A stretch of DNA of 64,000 nucleotides from Bacillota bacterium (GCA_023391695.1 JAEWAK010000009.1:38622-102621); one strand, 5' to 3'; shown: positions 43,101 through 52,426, numbered from the stretch's first letter. Notes: generated from the sequence alone by a model not told the origin. Program-made: numbers and translations.

Positions 43101-44597
43101 CTATTCCTCCTGCCAGGCCAGGGCGCAGCGTACCGCCCTGTTCCATCCGTGCAGCAGTTTTTTTCTGTGCCCTTCTTCCATCTGAGGGCTGAATTCCCTG
43201 GACAGTCTCCAGTTTGCCCGGATTTCCTCCTTATCTCTCCAATAGCCTGTCGCCAGCCCCGCCAGATAAGCCGCTCCTGAAACGGTAGTTTCTATACATC
43301 CGGGCAGCTTCACCTTAGTATGCAGGATATCCGCCTGAAATTGCATCAGAAACTCGTTCACACTTGCCCCGCCGTCTGCCTTTAAACCGGTGATACACAA
43401 ATCCGCATCCTTTTCCATGGCACGCAGTACATCATGGGTCTGGTAGGCAATGGCTTCCATAGCCGCCCGAATGAAATTCTCCTTACTGCATCCCCTGGTG
43501 ATCCCAACAATGGTCCCTCTTGCATATTGATTCCAGTAAGGTGCTCCAAGACCGGTAAATGCCGGCACGATATAAACGCCGCCGGTGTCGTCTGCACTCT
43601 GTGCAAAACACTGGGCCTGGGCTGCATTTTCGACCATATGAAGTCCGTCTCTCAGCCATTGAATTACTGCTCCTCCAACGAATACACTGCCTTCCAGTGC
43701 GTAGTTCACTGCCTCCTCATCACCGGCAGCTATGGTAGTCAAAAGTCCATGTTCCGAGCGGATCGCTTCCCGGCCCGTATTCATCAGCAGGAAACATCCG
43801 GTACCGTAAGTGTTCTTTACTTCACCCTTTTCAAAACAGAGCTGCCCAAATAAAGCGGCCTGCTGATCCCCTGCTACCCCTGCAATTGTAATTTCACCGC
43901 CGAACAATTGACTGTCCGTGTATCCATATATACAGCTTGACGGCTTCACCTGGGGCAGCATTTGTTTCGGAATACGAAAATACTCTAAAATCTCGTCATC
44001 CCAGCACAGCTTTTTTATATCAAAAAGCATGGTTCTGGAGGCGTTTGTATAATCGGTTGCATGAATTCTTCCGTTAGTCAGCTTCCAAATCAGCCACGTA
44101 TCCACCGTACCAAATAAAAGATTGCCTTTTTCCGCCTCTTTTCCTGCTCCTTCCACATGATCCAATATCCAGCAGATTTTGGTTGCTGAAAAATAGGCAT
44201 CCGGAATCAGTCCGGTCCTTTCACGAAGGATTTTATCATAACCGTCTTTCTTCAAATTCTCAATTCTGTCTGCCGTTCTGTGGCATTGCCATACAATGGC
44301 ATTATATACCGGTTCTCCGGTATACTTATTCCATATAATCGTAGTTTCCCTCTGGTTGGTAATGCCAAGGGAAGCAATATCTCCCGCATTAACACCTGCC
44401 TTAACCATTGCTTCCTTGGCAACCGCAAGCAGGGAGAACCAGATCTCTCCGGGGGCATGCTCCACCCACCCTGTCTTTGGGTAAATCTGTCCGAATTCTT
44501 TCTGTGCCTTGCTGCGGATGTTTCCGCTTTTATCAAATATTACACACCGGGAACTGGTCGTTCCCTGATCCAATGCCATAATATATTTTCCCCGCAT
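43101..44597 (-). CDS. glpK: Glycerol kinase
   Basis: Phosphorylates glycerol to glycerol 3-phosphate. FGGY-family features are complete: ALDQGTTSSRC (about 8-18) for ATP phosphate, SLGITNQRETTIIW and WQCHRTAD for glycerol, GVAGDQQAALFGQ with the catalytic Asp, and the C-terminal GLKADGGASVNEFLMQFQAD signature. The 498 residues match GlpK. The ATG at 44597 is chosen because GGAGG stands 8 nt upstream; the frame stays open 21 codons further without homology. A terminator-like hairpin in the leader at 44763-44812 suggests antitermination control. Confidence 0.97.
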   Translation of the reverse strand: MRGKYIMALDQGTTSSRCVIFDKSGNIRSKAQKEFGQIYPKTGWVEHAPGEIWFSLLAVAKEAMVKAGVNAGDIASLGITNQRETTIIWNKYTGEPVYNAIVWQCHRTADRIENLKKDGYDKILRERTGLIPDAYFSATKICWILDHVEGAGKEAEKGNLLFGTVDTWLIWKLTNGRIHATDYTNASRTMLFDIKKLCWDDEILEYFRIPKQMLPQVKPSSCIYGYTDSQLFGGEITIAGVAGDQQAALFGQLCFEKGEVKNTYGTGCFLLMNTGREAIRSEHGLLTTIAAGDEEAVNYALEGSVFVGGAVIQWLRDGLHMVENAAQAQCFAQSADDTGGVYIVPAFTGLGAPYWNQYARGTIVGITRGCSKENFIRAAMEAIAYQTHDVLRAMEKDADLCITGLKADGGASVNEFLMQFQADILHTKVKLPGCIETTVSGAAYLAGLATGYWRDKEEIRANWRLSREFSPQMEEGHRKKLLHGWNRAVRCALAWQEE

Positions 44598-44762
44598 TTT
44601 TGCTACCTCCATAATACTTTTCATCCTTCCGCCATATACACTCCAAACTCCAGATAACATTTTTCAAACATCAACCCTACTGCTATATTTTTTTCCCTTG
44701 CTGCTGCATTTTCCGGCACCTCCAATCCTAATTTCATCAATACATTACTTTTCCTTTTAAAA

Positions 44763-44812
44763 TAAAAAAAAGTCAAGCAATTAACACCATGTAACATGGT
44801 ATCCCTTGCTTG
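44763..44812 (-). promoter_or_regulatory. Attenuator-like hairpin in the glpK leader
   Basis: CAAGCAA/TTGCTTG plus CCATGT/ACATGG stems, followed on the minus strand by eight T, 166 nt before glpK. It could be a GlpP-type antitermination target or the end of an upstream transcript. Confidence 0.45.
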
Positions 44813-44867
44813 GCTCTGATTCTCTCGCAATTCACTATTCGGTTTACATGAAATAAGTATACAATAG

Positions 44868-44896
44868 CCTATTACGCAGCTATGCTGCCAGGTAAA
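44868..44896 (-). repeat. Fragment of dispersed repeat family 2
   Basis: On the minus strand GGCAGCATAGCTGCGTAATAGG, split as GGCAGCATAGC and TGCGTAATAGG, is the core of the repeats at 26041 and 49236. Confidence 0.55.
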
Positions 44897-44954
44897 ATAC
44901 TTAAATTCAGTTTAACTAATTTTTTATTTTTTTGCAATACATTTTTTAATTTCC

Positions 44955-45000
44955 TAAAATATAAAGCCGGCTCAAAATCAGATGAACCGGCTTTATATAT
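44955..45000 (-). terminator. Terminator of thrS
   Basis: ATATAAAGCCGG / CCGGCTTTATAT, a 12-bp perfect stem with a 16-nt loop, and a T-rich tail on the minus strand. Confidence 0.7.
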
Positions 45001-45035
45001 TGTTTCACTATAAATTTTAAAATTAATAACATTCT

Positions 45036-46985
45036 TTATTGTTGTTCTGCTTCAATCTTCTTAATTTCTTTCGTCCTGATCTCTTTGCAGATATCGTTGA
45101 TAAAAGTATCCAGGGGCTTCTGGCCTTCATCGCCAAGGTAACGGCTTCTTACGGATACCAGGCCTTCTTCTTCCTCTTTCTGACCCACTACCAACAGGTA
45201 AGGAATCCGGTCAAGCCTTGCTTCACGGATCTTGTAACCGATCTTTTCCGCACGTTCATCCACGCTGCTGCGGACACCGTTATCCTTTAATTCCCTATCA
45301 ATTTTTTTTGCATAATCATGATACTTTTCAGAAATCGGAAGCACTCTTACCTGTTCCGGACATAACCAGGTCGGGAACAGTCCGGCATATTTTTCAATCA
45401 GCCAGGCAAGAGTCCTTTCATAGCAGCCCAGGCTGGTCCTGTGAATGATATAAGGACGGACTTTTTCGCCGTTCTGGTCGATATAATACATATCAAACTG
45501 CTCTGCTATGATAGCATCCCATTGAATGGTAATCATGGTATCCTCTTTACCATAGACATTCTTGGCCTGGATATCTACTTTCGGCCCATAGAATGCTGCT
45601 TCGCCTTCGGCTTCGGTAAAAGGTATTTCAAGTTCTGTAAGGACATTACGGATTCTGCCCTGGGTTTCCTCCCAGATCTCTTCCGTACCGATATATTTTT
45701 CCTTATTGCTCGGATCCCATTTTGACAGGCGGTAAGTCACATCGTCTTCTAAACCTAAGGTTTTCAGGCAATATCTTGCCAAATCAAGACATCCCCTGAA
45801 CTCTTCATCCATCTGGTCCGGCCTTACGATCAGGTGTCCTTCCGAAATGGTAAACTGGCGTACACGTGTTAAACCGTGCATTTCCCCGGAATCCTCATTC
45901 CGGAAAAGAGTAGAGGTCTCACCGTATCTTAAGGGCAGGTCACGGTAGGATTTCTGGCTTGCCTTGTATACATAATACTGGAACGGACAGGTCATGGGGC
46001 GGAGGGCATATACTTCTTTATCCTTCTCTTCGTCCCCCAGCACAAACATCCCTTCTTTATAGTGGTCCCAATGGCCTGATATTTTATATAAATCACTCTT
46101 GGCCATAAAAGGAGTTTTGGTTCTTACATATCCTCTCTTTTCTTCTTCATCCTCGATCCATCTCTGCAGGGTCTGGATGATTTTTACGCCGTTAGGCATA
46201 ATTAAGGGAAGTCCCTGGCCGATAACATCAACCGTAGTGAACAGTTCCATTTCACGGCCCAGCTTATTATGGTCACGTTTTTTAATATCCTCAAGGTGTG
46301 CAAGATATTCGTCCAGGTCCGCATTCTTGGTAAATGCGGTTCCATACACCCTGGTTAACATTTTATTCTTTTCACTGCCTCTCCAATAAGCACCGGAAGA
46401 AGAGATTAATTTAATTGCTTTAATGCCTTTGGTACTCATTAAGTGGGGACCGGCACAAAGGTCTGTGAAATTCCCCTGTCTGTAGAAGGATATTTCAGAA
46501 TCCTCCGGAAGATCACGGATTAATTCCACCTTATAAGGTTCCCCCTCCATAAATTTAATGGCTTCTTCCCTTGGCAGGGTAAACCGTTCCAGTTTGGCGC
46601 CTTCTTTGATAATCTTCTTCATTTCCTTTTCAATTTCATCCAAAGCAGCACGGTCGAAAGGTTCCACGTCAAAATCGTAATAGAAACCGGTATCGATGGA
46701 AGGCCCGATTGCCAGTTTGGTACCGGGATATAAGCGCTTTACCGCTTCTGCAAGTATATGGGAGGCCGTATGCCTGTAAGCGGCTTTTCCGGCTTCATCA
46801 TTAAAGGTCAATATATTTAATTCACAGTCCTCGGAAACTACCGTACGTAAATCCACTACTTTTCCATTTATCTCACCGGCACATGCCATTCTTGCAAGGC
46901 CTTCGCTGATGTCCCCTGCAATGTCAATTACGGACATGGCATTGTCATATTGCTTAACTGATCCGTCTTTTAGTGTAATCTTCAT
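45036..46985 (-). CDS. thrS: Threonine-tRNA ligase
   Basis: Charges tRNA-Thr. Domains in order: TGS (about 1-60), editing domain with AYRHTASHILAEAVKRL (HxxxH zinc-like motif), the class II core with motif 2 RYGETSTLFRNEDSG and zinc ligands in RPMTCPFQYY, motif 3 GCYERTLAWLIEKY, and the anticodon-binding domain (about 545-649). The 649 residues are standard. The ATG at 46985 follows AAAGGAGAG; the frame is open 43 codons further upstream, but that part is T-box leader. Controlled by a T-box (47118-47400). Confidence 0.97.
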   Translation of the reverse strand: MKITLKDGSVKQYDNAMSVIDIAGDISEGLARMACAGEINGKVVDLRTVVSEDCELNILTFNDEAGKAAYRHTASHILAEAVKRLYPGTKLAIGPSIDTGFYYDFDVEPFDRAALDEIEKEMKKIIKEGAKLERFTLPREEAIKFMEGEPYKVELIRDLPEDSEISFYRQGNFTDLCAGPHLMSTKGIKAIKLISSSGAYWRGSEKNKMLTRVYGTAFTKNADLDEYLAHLEDIKKRDHNKLGREMELFTTVDVIGQGLPLIMPNGVKIIQTLQRWIEDEEEKRGYVRTKTPFMAKSDLYKISGHWDHYKEGMFVLGDEEKDKEVYALRPMTCPFQYYVYKASQKSYRDLPLRYGETSTLFRNEDSGEMHGLTRVRQFTISEGHLIVRPDQMDEEFRGCLDLARYCLKTLGLEDDVTYRLSKWDPSNKEKYIGTEEIWEETQGRIRNVLTELEIPFTEAEGEAAFYGPKVDIQAKNVYGKEDTMITIQWDAIIAEQFDMYYIDQNGEKVRPYIIHRTSLGCYERTLAWLIEKYAGLFPTWLCPEQVRVLPISEKYHDYAKKIDRELKDNGVRSSVDERAEKIGYKIREARLDRIPYLLVVGQKEEEEGLVSVRSRYLGDEGQKPLDTFINDICKEIRTKEIKKIEAEQQ

Positions 46986-47117
46986 ATCATTCTCTCCTTT
47001 GATAATATTATTTTGTTCTTTGTTACTATTCAATCTTTTATTAAATTCTGCCGGCCGGCTTTCTTGCTGCAAGGGGACTGAGAATGGCTTTCTATTATGG
47101 ATGCAATTTCCCAAACA

Positions 47118-47400
47118 TAAAAAATACCCGTCCCTTTCGACTTGCCTGATCAGCAGTTCGAAAGGGACGAGTTAATCTCTCGCGGTTCCACCCTTGTTGA
47201 AATTCATCGATACCGGATAACTTCGTATTCGGTTAAATTCCCACTTCATTGGATTATAACGTAATCAACGGACCGGATTGGGGTCACTCAGAGGTAGTCT
47301 TCGGATGCCGTCCAATGAGATACTCTCAGCATATCATATCTCTCTCTGTAATATCAAACACCTTACTCGTCTCGTCAACGTGTTAACATATCTTTTAATA
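47118..47400 (-). promoter_or_regulatory. T-box riboswitch of thrS
   Basis: Leader of about 280 nt with the invariant T-box AGGGTGGAACCGCG (47181-47194 on the minus strand). This is followed by a terminator TCGAAAGGGACG / CGTCCCTTTCGA (47129-47169) and a T-run. Uncharged tRNA-Thr should bind the specifier loop and stabilise the antiterminator. The specifier codon was not assigned. Confidence 0.93.
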
Positions 47401-47406
47401 ATTTTC

Positions 47407-47434
47407 ATTATATCATTGTAAAATTCTTTGTCAA
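47407..47434 (-). promoter_or_regulatory. Promoter of thrS
   Basis: TTGACA - 16 nt - TATAAT on the minus strand, just upstream of the T-box. Confidence 0.85.
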
Positions 47435-47444
47435 GAGGGATTTT

Positions 47445-47845
47445 CTCTCAAGGCTAACCATAATTCATTAACTTCGTCAAATAAATCTGACTCCTGCCCA
47501 TAGAGGCGGGAGATTTCCCTAAATCATGCTGCAAAATAAGCATTCAGAACGGTTCAATGAGTTTTCAGATACACCCTAATATCCTATTTGTTATTATCAG
47601 ATTAATTATTAACTGATACCAATTATTAACCGTTTTTCACTGTCAGCCGGTATTAATGTTAACTGTAATATCGAATGAAAACTGAATATTGAGTGAGACA
47701 CAGAAATAAAACAGTATCTGATATAGCCTTTAATTAATAATAAACATTATCTGATATAAATTGTTAATTGATATTAAATGTTATACTAATAAGTATCCTT
47801 TGTCACTGTGTATAAAGTGGAATAATAATCATCCCTGTAACAAAG
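47445..47845. other. AT-rich gap without a gene
   Basis: About 400 bp between the thrS promoter and the GNAT terminator. It contains imperfect short direct repeats built on TATCTGATATA and TTAATTAATA (47715-47790), but no frame or RNA that can be supported. Confidence 0.5.
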
Positions 47846-47875
47846 AAACTACCAACTGAATATAGCTGGTAGTTT
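47846..47875 (-). terminator. Terminator after the GNAT gene
   Basis: AAACTACCA / TGGTAGTTT stem with a 12-nt loop, T-rich on the minus strand. Confidence 0.65.
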
Positions 47876-47891
47876 AATTAATTTCTGCGGT

Positions 47892-48425
47892 TTATATCTG
47901 TTTTTCCATGACATAATCATCCATTACAAAACCGCCCCCAATATCGGTTACCTGGGTACGGACTTTTACAAAACCTTTTTTCTCGTACACGTTTATCGTA
48001 TTCTCATTATACCGGTTTACCGTAAGCCATATTCTGCCATAGCCCTTTTGCCTGCATAGATCCGTCATAAATGCAAAAGTCATGCTGGCAATGCCATTTC
48101 CCCGATATTCCCTGCGCAGATATAATTTACTTAAAAATAAGCTTTTGTCCGTTTCTTCTTCCTTAACAGCAAAATAACCAATGAGCTTTTCTTCCAGCTT
48201 AATTATAAAATAACGATATCCACCTGTTTTTAACTGCTCGGTTATGGCAGGCCCGGACTGAAATTTATCGACCATAAAGTCGATCTGTTCCGGTGTTAAA
48301 ATAGTTACAAAATGTTCATGCCAGATCTCTGCCGCTGCTGCCGCAACGTTTTTAATATCCTCTTCCGTTACTGCCGGTATAAAATGAATGTTGTCCGTAT
48401 TTATCCGCATTACCGTTTTATCCAT
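47892..48425 (-). CDS. GNAT-family N-acetyltransferase
   Basis: A 177-residue acetyltransferase. Motif A, LYLRREYRGNGIASMTFAF (about 121-139), contains the RxxGxG/A loop that binds acetyl-CoA, and WLTVNRYNENTINVYEKKGF is motif B with the conserved NxxAxxxYxxxGF-like end. The family includes antibiotic and small-molecule acetylases; the acceptor is unknown. AGAGGG is 6 nt before the ATG. It follows the YdcF gene by 15 nt and is probably co-transcribed. Confidence 0.9.
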   Translation of the reverse strand: MDKTVMRINTDNIHFIPAVTEEDIKNVAAAAAEIWHEHFVTILTPEQIDFMVDKFQSGPAITEQLKTGGYRYFIIKLEEKLIGYFAVKEEETDKSLFLSKLYLRREYRGNGIASMTFAFMTDLCRQKGYGRIWLTVNRYNENTINVYEKKGFVKVRTQVTDIGGGFVMDDYVMEKQI

Positions 48426-48440
48426 GTTAAGCCCTCTTTT

Positions 48441-49196
48441 CTATATATTACCCAATAATTTATCTTTAACGACTGCAAAAAATTCCCGTACATAATAGTT
48501 TAAAGTCAATATATCATCGGCAGGCGCCCCTAAGCCGGATGTGTCCGCAAGCCCGAGTTTTTTCGATATGCCCACAGCCCGGAATACATGAAAATTACTG
48601 GTTACTATAACAATACCGGGGCGCGCTTCTTTCATGAAAGCTTTACTGAAAAGAAGGTTTTCATAGGTATTCGTGGATTTGTCTTCCATGAGAATACGTT
48701 CCACCTTTATACCTTTGCCGGTGAGATATTCCTTCATTGCTTCTGCTTCGGTTATGTCCTCACCTTTACCCTGCCCTCCGGAGACAATTACCCTGGCAGA
48801 ACCGTTATTCACAAGGTATTCATAAGCCGTATCCAGTCTGTTTTTCAATGCCCTGGATAAAGCGGTACCCCTTACCTGGGCTCCCAGCACGATTACATAA
48901 TCAGCCCCGGAATGGGGCTGTTTCCTGCCGCTGTGGATAATATTTCCTTCAACCAGCAGGAAAACGGCCATTCCAATCAGCAGAATAAAGGCAAAGCCGA
49001 ATTTCACATATCCTGCAACTTCAATTTTATGGCTATACATAAATCTTAACAGCATGGATATTGCGGTACAGCCCAGCCAGGCGATTACCCAAAACCATAG
49101 AAATGCCGCATTGATACCGGCATAGGATACGATTGCAACCGTATAGCCTAAGCTAAATAATCCAATTAGAAAAAATAATAATGCTAATAAATTCAT
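48441..49196 (-). CDS. YdcF/SanA-like (DUF218) membrane protein
   Basis: A 251-residue membrane protein with three N-terminal hydrophobic helices (about 3-90). These are followed by the DUF218 domain: GADYVIVLGAQVRG (about 98-111), SARVIVSGGQGKGEDITEAE, and SNFHVFRAVGISKKLG. DUF218 proteins (SanA, ElyC, YdcF) act in envelope maintenance; ElyC affects a step of lipid-carrier metabolism. The ATG at 49196 follows GGTGA; a GTG three codons upstream overlaps that site. Upstream is repeat family 2. Confidence 0.9.
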   Translation of the reverse strand: MNLLALLFFLIGLFSLGYTVAIVSYAGINAAFLWFWVIAWLGCTAISMLLRFMYSHKIEVAGYVKFGFAFILLIGMAVFLLVEGNIIHSGRKQPHSGADYVIVLGAQVRGTALSRALKNRLDTAYEYLVNNGSARVIVSGGQGKGEDITEAEAMKEYLTGKGIKVERILMEDKSTNTYENLLFSKAFMKEARPGIVIVTSNFHVFRAVGISKKLGLADTSGLGAPADDILTLNYYVREFFAVVKDKLLGNI

Positions 49197-49235
49197 GTAT
49201 TTCACCGTTAATCCTAAATTATTTAACCTGTCAAG

Positions 49236-49365
49236 GAAGTCTCCGCCCAGACGGCGGAAGTCAGGCTTAACTTTTCAGTGGAGGCCCCGGCCCTCCACTG
49301 AAACAGCAGCATAGCTGCGTATTAGGTTATGAGCATGTAGCACCGCGGAATGCGAAAATCCGTTT
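49236..49365 (+). repeat. Dispersed intergenic repeat, family 2 (copy 2)
   Basis: CAGTGGAGG/CCTCCACTG hairpin, CAGCAGCATAGC, TGCGTATTAGG and ATGAGCATGTAGC in the same order as 26041-26175. Confidence 0.7.
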
Positions 49366-49438
49366 TACAAAACTATATATTAAATATTTAGCCGCTTCCG
49401 TCGACGAAAAAAAGATATAGTAACCGGAACTACGCCGT

Positions 49439-50659
49439 TCAGGTATGGAACAGATGGTTTATTTTCCTGGTTTCATAGGCCGCGCGTTGTTCGGATATGG
49501 CATCCCTTTGTATAACTTCTTCATATACCCGCTCCACATTGCGGGCAAATTCCTCCGAGGAGTATTTTTTCATTTTCAATTTCGCATTTTCACCGTAGGG
49601 AATACCGTCCTCACTGAAAAAGACAGTATCCAGTCCTCTAAATAAACCCTCCCGGTCCGTAAAATCATAGCCGTTCCAGCCGGGTTTTAGAATGTCTTCC
49701 AGACACTTATCCTTTTTTGCCACAACCGGCAGCCCTGCTGCCATGGCTTCAATATACGTCAAACCCTGGGTTTCACTCTGGGAGGCACTGACAAACACAT
49801 CCCCTAACTGATAAAAAAAGCCGATGTTATCCCAGGGCTGGGGCCCGGTAAAAATAATCCGGTCCTGCATCTTCATATCGGTAACCGACTGCTTCAAATG
49901 CTCCATTTCAGGCCCGCCCCCGACGATCAAAAACTTAACCTGTTCCCTGGTTTTCATATAATCCGGCATGGCAGCAATAATTTCAAAAATATTCTTTTCT
50001 TTTGAAATCCTGCCCAGATAAAGAAGTACTTTATCCAGAGGACGGATTCCGAATTGCTGTCTGAGTTTCAGAACCTCTTCTTTCTGATAGAGTTCCGGAT
50101 TGAATTTCCTTAAGTTTACCCCTGTGGGGATGACAGATATATCTTTAAATACACTATATTTTAATAATAATTCCCTTACCTTTTCCGTGGGTACGATTAC
50201 CTGTTCTACGGTATTGCAGCATATTTTCGTAAATATCCTTACAAATGCCTTTGCCCTTTTATCCAGAGTTTTAATATGGGTAACATAATGGGTATAGTCT
50301 TCATAAATCGTATGATAGGTATGCACCATGGGCAATTTCAGCTCTTTCGCCATGATACGCCCGAAGATACCCAGCGAAAATTCCGTGTGGGTATGGATCA
50401 GGTCAAGATTCAGCTTTTTAATAAGGGAAGCTAATTTAGGCTGATAAAACAATCCGACCCTTCTCTCCGTAATAAATACACAGGGCAGACTGGGTACCCG
50501 GAACACATTATGTTCAAATTCCGGAGCTCCAGGTGTTGTTGTCGTAAATACATAAACGGTATGACCGATTTCCTCCAGTTCTGTTTTAAGCATAAATACA
50601 GAATTGGCTACGCCGTTAATCTCCGGGTAATAAGTCTCGGTAAATAAACCTATATTCAA
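49439..50659 (-). CDS. GT4 glycosyltransferase (diacylglycerol glucosyltransferase-like)
   Basis: A 406-residue GT-B enzyme. The N-terminal NIGLFTETYYPEINGVANSV is the acceptor domain typical of monoglucosyl-diacylglycerol synthases. The C-terminal SETQGLTYIEAMAAGLPVV (about 297-315) is the E-x7-E donor-binding motif. DLIHTHTEFSLGIFGR and YHTIYEDYTHYV support membrane glycolipid synthases. Likely product is a glycolipid of the cytoplasmic membrane. The TTG start at 50659 has GGAG 9 nt before it; no better ATG is near. Flanked by repeats on both sides. Confidence 0.9.
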   Translation of the reverse strand: MNIGLFTETYYPEINGVANSVFMLKTELEEIGHTVYVFTTTTPGAPEFEHNVFRVPSLPCVFITERRVGLFYQPKLASLIKKLNLDLIHTHTEFSLGIFGRIMAKELKLPMVHTYHTIYEDYTHYVTHIKTLDKRAKAFVRIFTKICCNTVEQVIVPTEKVRELLLKYSVFKDISVIPTGVNLRKFNPELYQKEEVLKLRQQFGIRPLDKVLLYLGRISKEKNIFEIIAAMPDYMKTREQVKFLIVGGGPEMEHLKQSVTDMKMQDRIIFTGPQPWDNIGFFYQLGDVFVSASQSETQGLTYIEAMAAGLPVVAKKDKCLEDILKPGWNGYDFTDREGLFRGLDTVFFSEDGIPYGENAKLKMKKYSSEEFARNVERVYEEVIQRDAISEQRAAYETRKINHLFHT

Positions 50660-50706
50660 TGCTATTCTCCTCTTTCCCTATTACATAATGATGCGTACAT
50701 ATTAAT

Positions 50707-50809
50707 GATATAATGTCGGCAGACATTATATCAGCGCCGAACGTAGTGAGTGCGCATAAACGGTACGAAGTACCGCATATCATGGAAGCTTGCAGACATG
50801 ATATAATAA
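50707..50809 (-). repeat. Copy of the 93-bp palindromic repeat (inverted)
   Basis: About 100 bp, the reverse complement of the units at the right edge, differing at only a few positions. GATATAATGTC-N4-GACATTATATC gives an 11-bp stem, and GCGGTACTTCGTACCG is a second palindrome. Confidence 0.85.
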
Positions 50810-50822
50810 ATTTTTGATGTCT

Positions 50823-51215
50823 TCAAGCATTTCCAATTAATTTATCCTTTTCCAGAATATGATGCACCAGCCAGTCATTTAAAAATTCCAGTAACTCTAA
50901 CAGGGTTCCTGTCTGGTTATGATCCATCTGTTCCAAGTCAAAGGCCTCCAGTTTTTCAATGAAATCGACATGTTCTATCTTATGGGATAAAAACTTTTTA
51001 TAATGGATGCTCTGCATATAAGCTTCTTCATCTGAAAAATGCATTTTGGCATATTCTTTTAAGTTCTGTATAATCGTTACGATATTATCAAATTTATCCG
51101 AGATAAATTCGTCCTTCATCACCTGATAAGCTTCGTCCGCAATCCGGAATAATTCTTTGTGCTCCCTGTCGATTAATTCAATACCGGTGTAATATTCGTC
51201 TTTCATTTCATACAT
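50823..51215 (-). CDS. Bacteriohemerythrin (hemerythrin-fold iron protein)
   Basis: A 130-residue four-helix protein with a full set of di-iron ligands: H19 (DREHKELF), H59 and E63 (MHFSDEE), H78 and H82 (HKIEH), H119 and D124 (HILEKD). It binds oxygen and probably scavenges or senses it in this anaerobe. I start at the ATG at 51215, 5 nt after GGGAG; the frame is open ten codons earlier but without a site. Monocistronic; upstream lies a GTGCGC/GCGCAC hairpin. Confidence 0.93.
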   Translation of the reverse strand: MYEMKDEYYTGIELIDREHKELFRIADEAYQVMKDEFISDKFDNIVTIIQNLKEYAKMHFSDEEAYMQSIHYKKFLSHKIEHVDFIEKLEAFDLEQMDHNQTGTLLELLEFLNDWLVHHILEKDKLIGNA

Positions 51216-51407
51216 AGCAGCTCCCATCTGTGCGCTCCGGCGCACCGTACCAACACTGGTGAAAGAAGCTTGGGATGAGCACCCTCTGTTCTCATTTCCA
51301 GTTTCTTATGTGAAGATGCTTTTTTCTTCACACTTCCCGCTTTCTCATCAGTCTGTTAACAGCCTCCTAAGTTACGATCTCTTATGGCTTCTTCATGCAG
51401 GATTAAC

Positions 51408-52088
51408 TTATAACCGAACCGGTACCGGGTCCCTTATTTCCATGGTATCCATGGTAACTTCACAATCCACGGCCAGAATATGCACCCCTTGCCTCCTAGC
51501 TTCCCGCAAAGCTTCACCGAATTCCGGATTGGTGACATCATTGGGTTTAAAGCAAATAACGTCCTTCATCTGGATTACAAACACGATATAAGCCGTATAT
51601 CCTTCCTTCCTGCACTGACACAATTCCTTTATGTGTTTTACCCCACGTTCCGTCGGTGCATCCGGAAAAAGCACAATTCCATTTTCCTCTAGCGTTACCC
51701 CCTTTACTTCCATGAATATTTTTTCTTCCTGTGTTTCAATATAAAAATCGAATCTGGATTTATCATAGGTTTTCTCAGACTTAAGATAAGTGATGTCCCG
51801 AAATAAACCGCCGTTTTGCAGCCATTCAGAAACAGCCTTATTAGGAGCCTGCGAATCCATATTTATTATCCGGTTGTTTTTTTTAACCCCGATAACGGAA
51901 TATTTTGTTTTTCTTGCCGGATTATCCGACTTCTGAACATATACCGTTACACCGGGTATCAGCAATTCCCTGCACCGGCCCGTATTTTTTACATGGCAGG
52001 TTTCTAAAATTCCATCAAGTTCAACTAAGGCGATAAACCGGTTGGGCCTTGCATGGAATATACCTGTCAGCATATTATCATAATTCAT
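51408..52088 (-). CDS. sfsA: DNA/RNA nuclease SfsA family protein
   Basis: A 226-residue SfsA protein, linked in E. coli to maltose gene expression and with a nuclease-like core. Seen: HARPNRFIALVELDG (OB-like N-terminus), HVKNTGRCRELLIPG (conserved), and the PD-(D/E)xK core RFDFYIETQEEKIFMEVKGV with FPDAPTERGVKHI. The ATG at 52088 is chosen by GGGAG 5 nt upstream, with the same GGGAGCTGCT-ATG context as the hemerythrin gene. A 40-bp palindrome and a good promoter lie upstream. Confidence 0.93.
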   Translation of the reverse strand: MNYDNMLTGIFHARPNRFIALVELDGILETCHVKNTGRCRELLIPGVTVYVQKSDNPARKTKYSVIGVKKNNRIINMDSQAPNKAVSEWLQNGGLFRDITYLKSEKTYDKSRFDFYIETQEEKIFMEVKGVTLEENGIVLFPDAPTERGVKHIKELCQCRKEGYTAYIVFVIQMKDVICFKPNDVTNPEFGEALREARRQGVHILAVDCEVTMDTMEIRDPVPVRL

Positions 52089-52119
52089 AGCAGCTCCCGT
52101 ACCTATCCTTTTTATCACT

Positions 52120-52159
52120 ACAACGTTCAATAAATAACTAGTTAATTTATGAACGTTGT
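52120..52159. promoter_or_regulatory. 40-bp near-perfect palindrome in the sfsA leader
   Basis: Each half reads ACAACGTTCA...AACTAGTT, with a 1-nt offset in the AT part. It starts just after the predicted transcription start, so it is either a dimer operator or a 5'-terminal mRNA hairpin. Confidence 0.75.
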
Positions 52160-52171
52160 ACCAGTGTATAG

Positions 52172-52200
52172 ATTATAACATTTCTAAAATTTTGAATCAA
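52172..52200 (-). promoter_or_regulatory. Promoter of sfsA
   Basis: TTGATT - 17 nt - TATAAT on the minus strand. Confidence 0.7.
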
Positions 52201-52426
52201 TATTTTTCCATATCTGATTAAAATAATTTGTAATAAATAATTTATTTTGTAAGATTATTATATTTTATTGTTTTTTTGGTAAAAATTTATATAAGTTTTA
52301 CTTTATTTTTCTGCTGCTTTCACTTATAATGGAAATGAAAATTATTTTTAGAAATTAAATTCTTCTAAACTGTATAACATATTACGGTAATTGCATATAC
52401 TGTTTAACGAAAGGAAGTATAAGAGC

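Noticed and set aside
44621..44830. 69-codon minus-strand frame before glpK
   Set aside because: It reads through the attenuator-like hairpin and its T-run; the translation has no known family.
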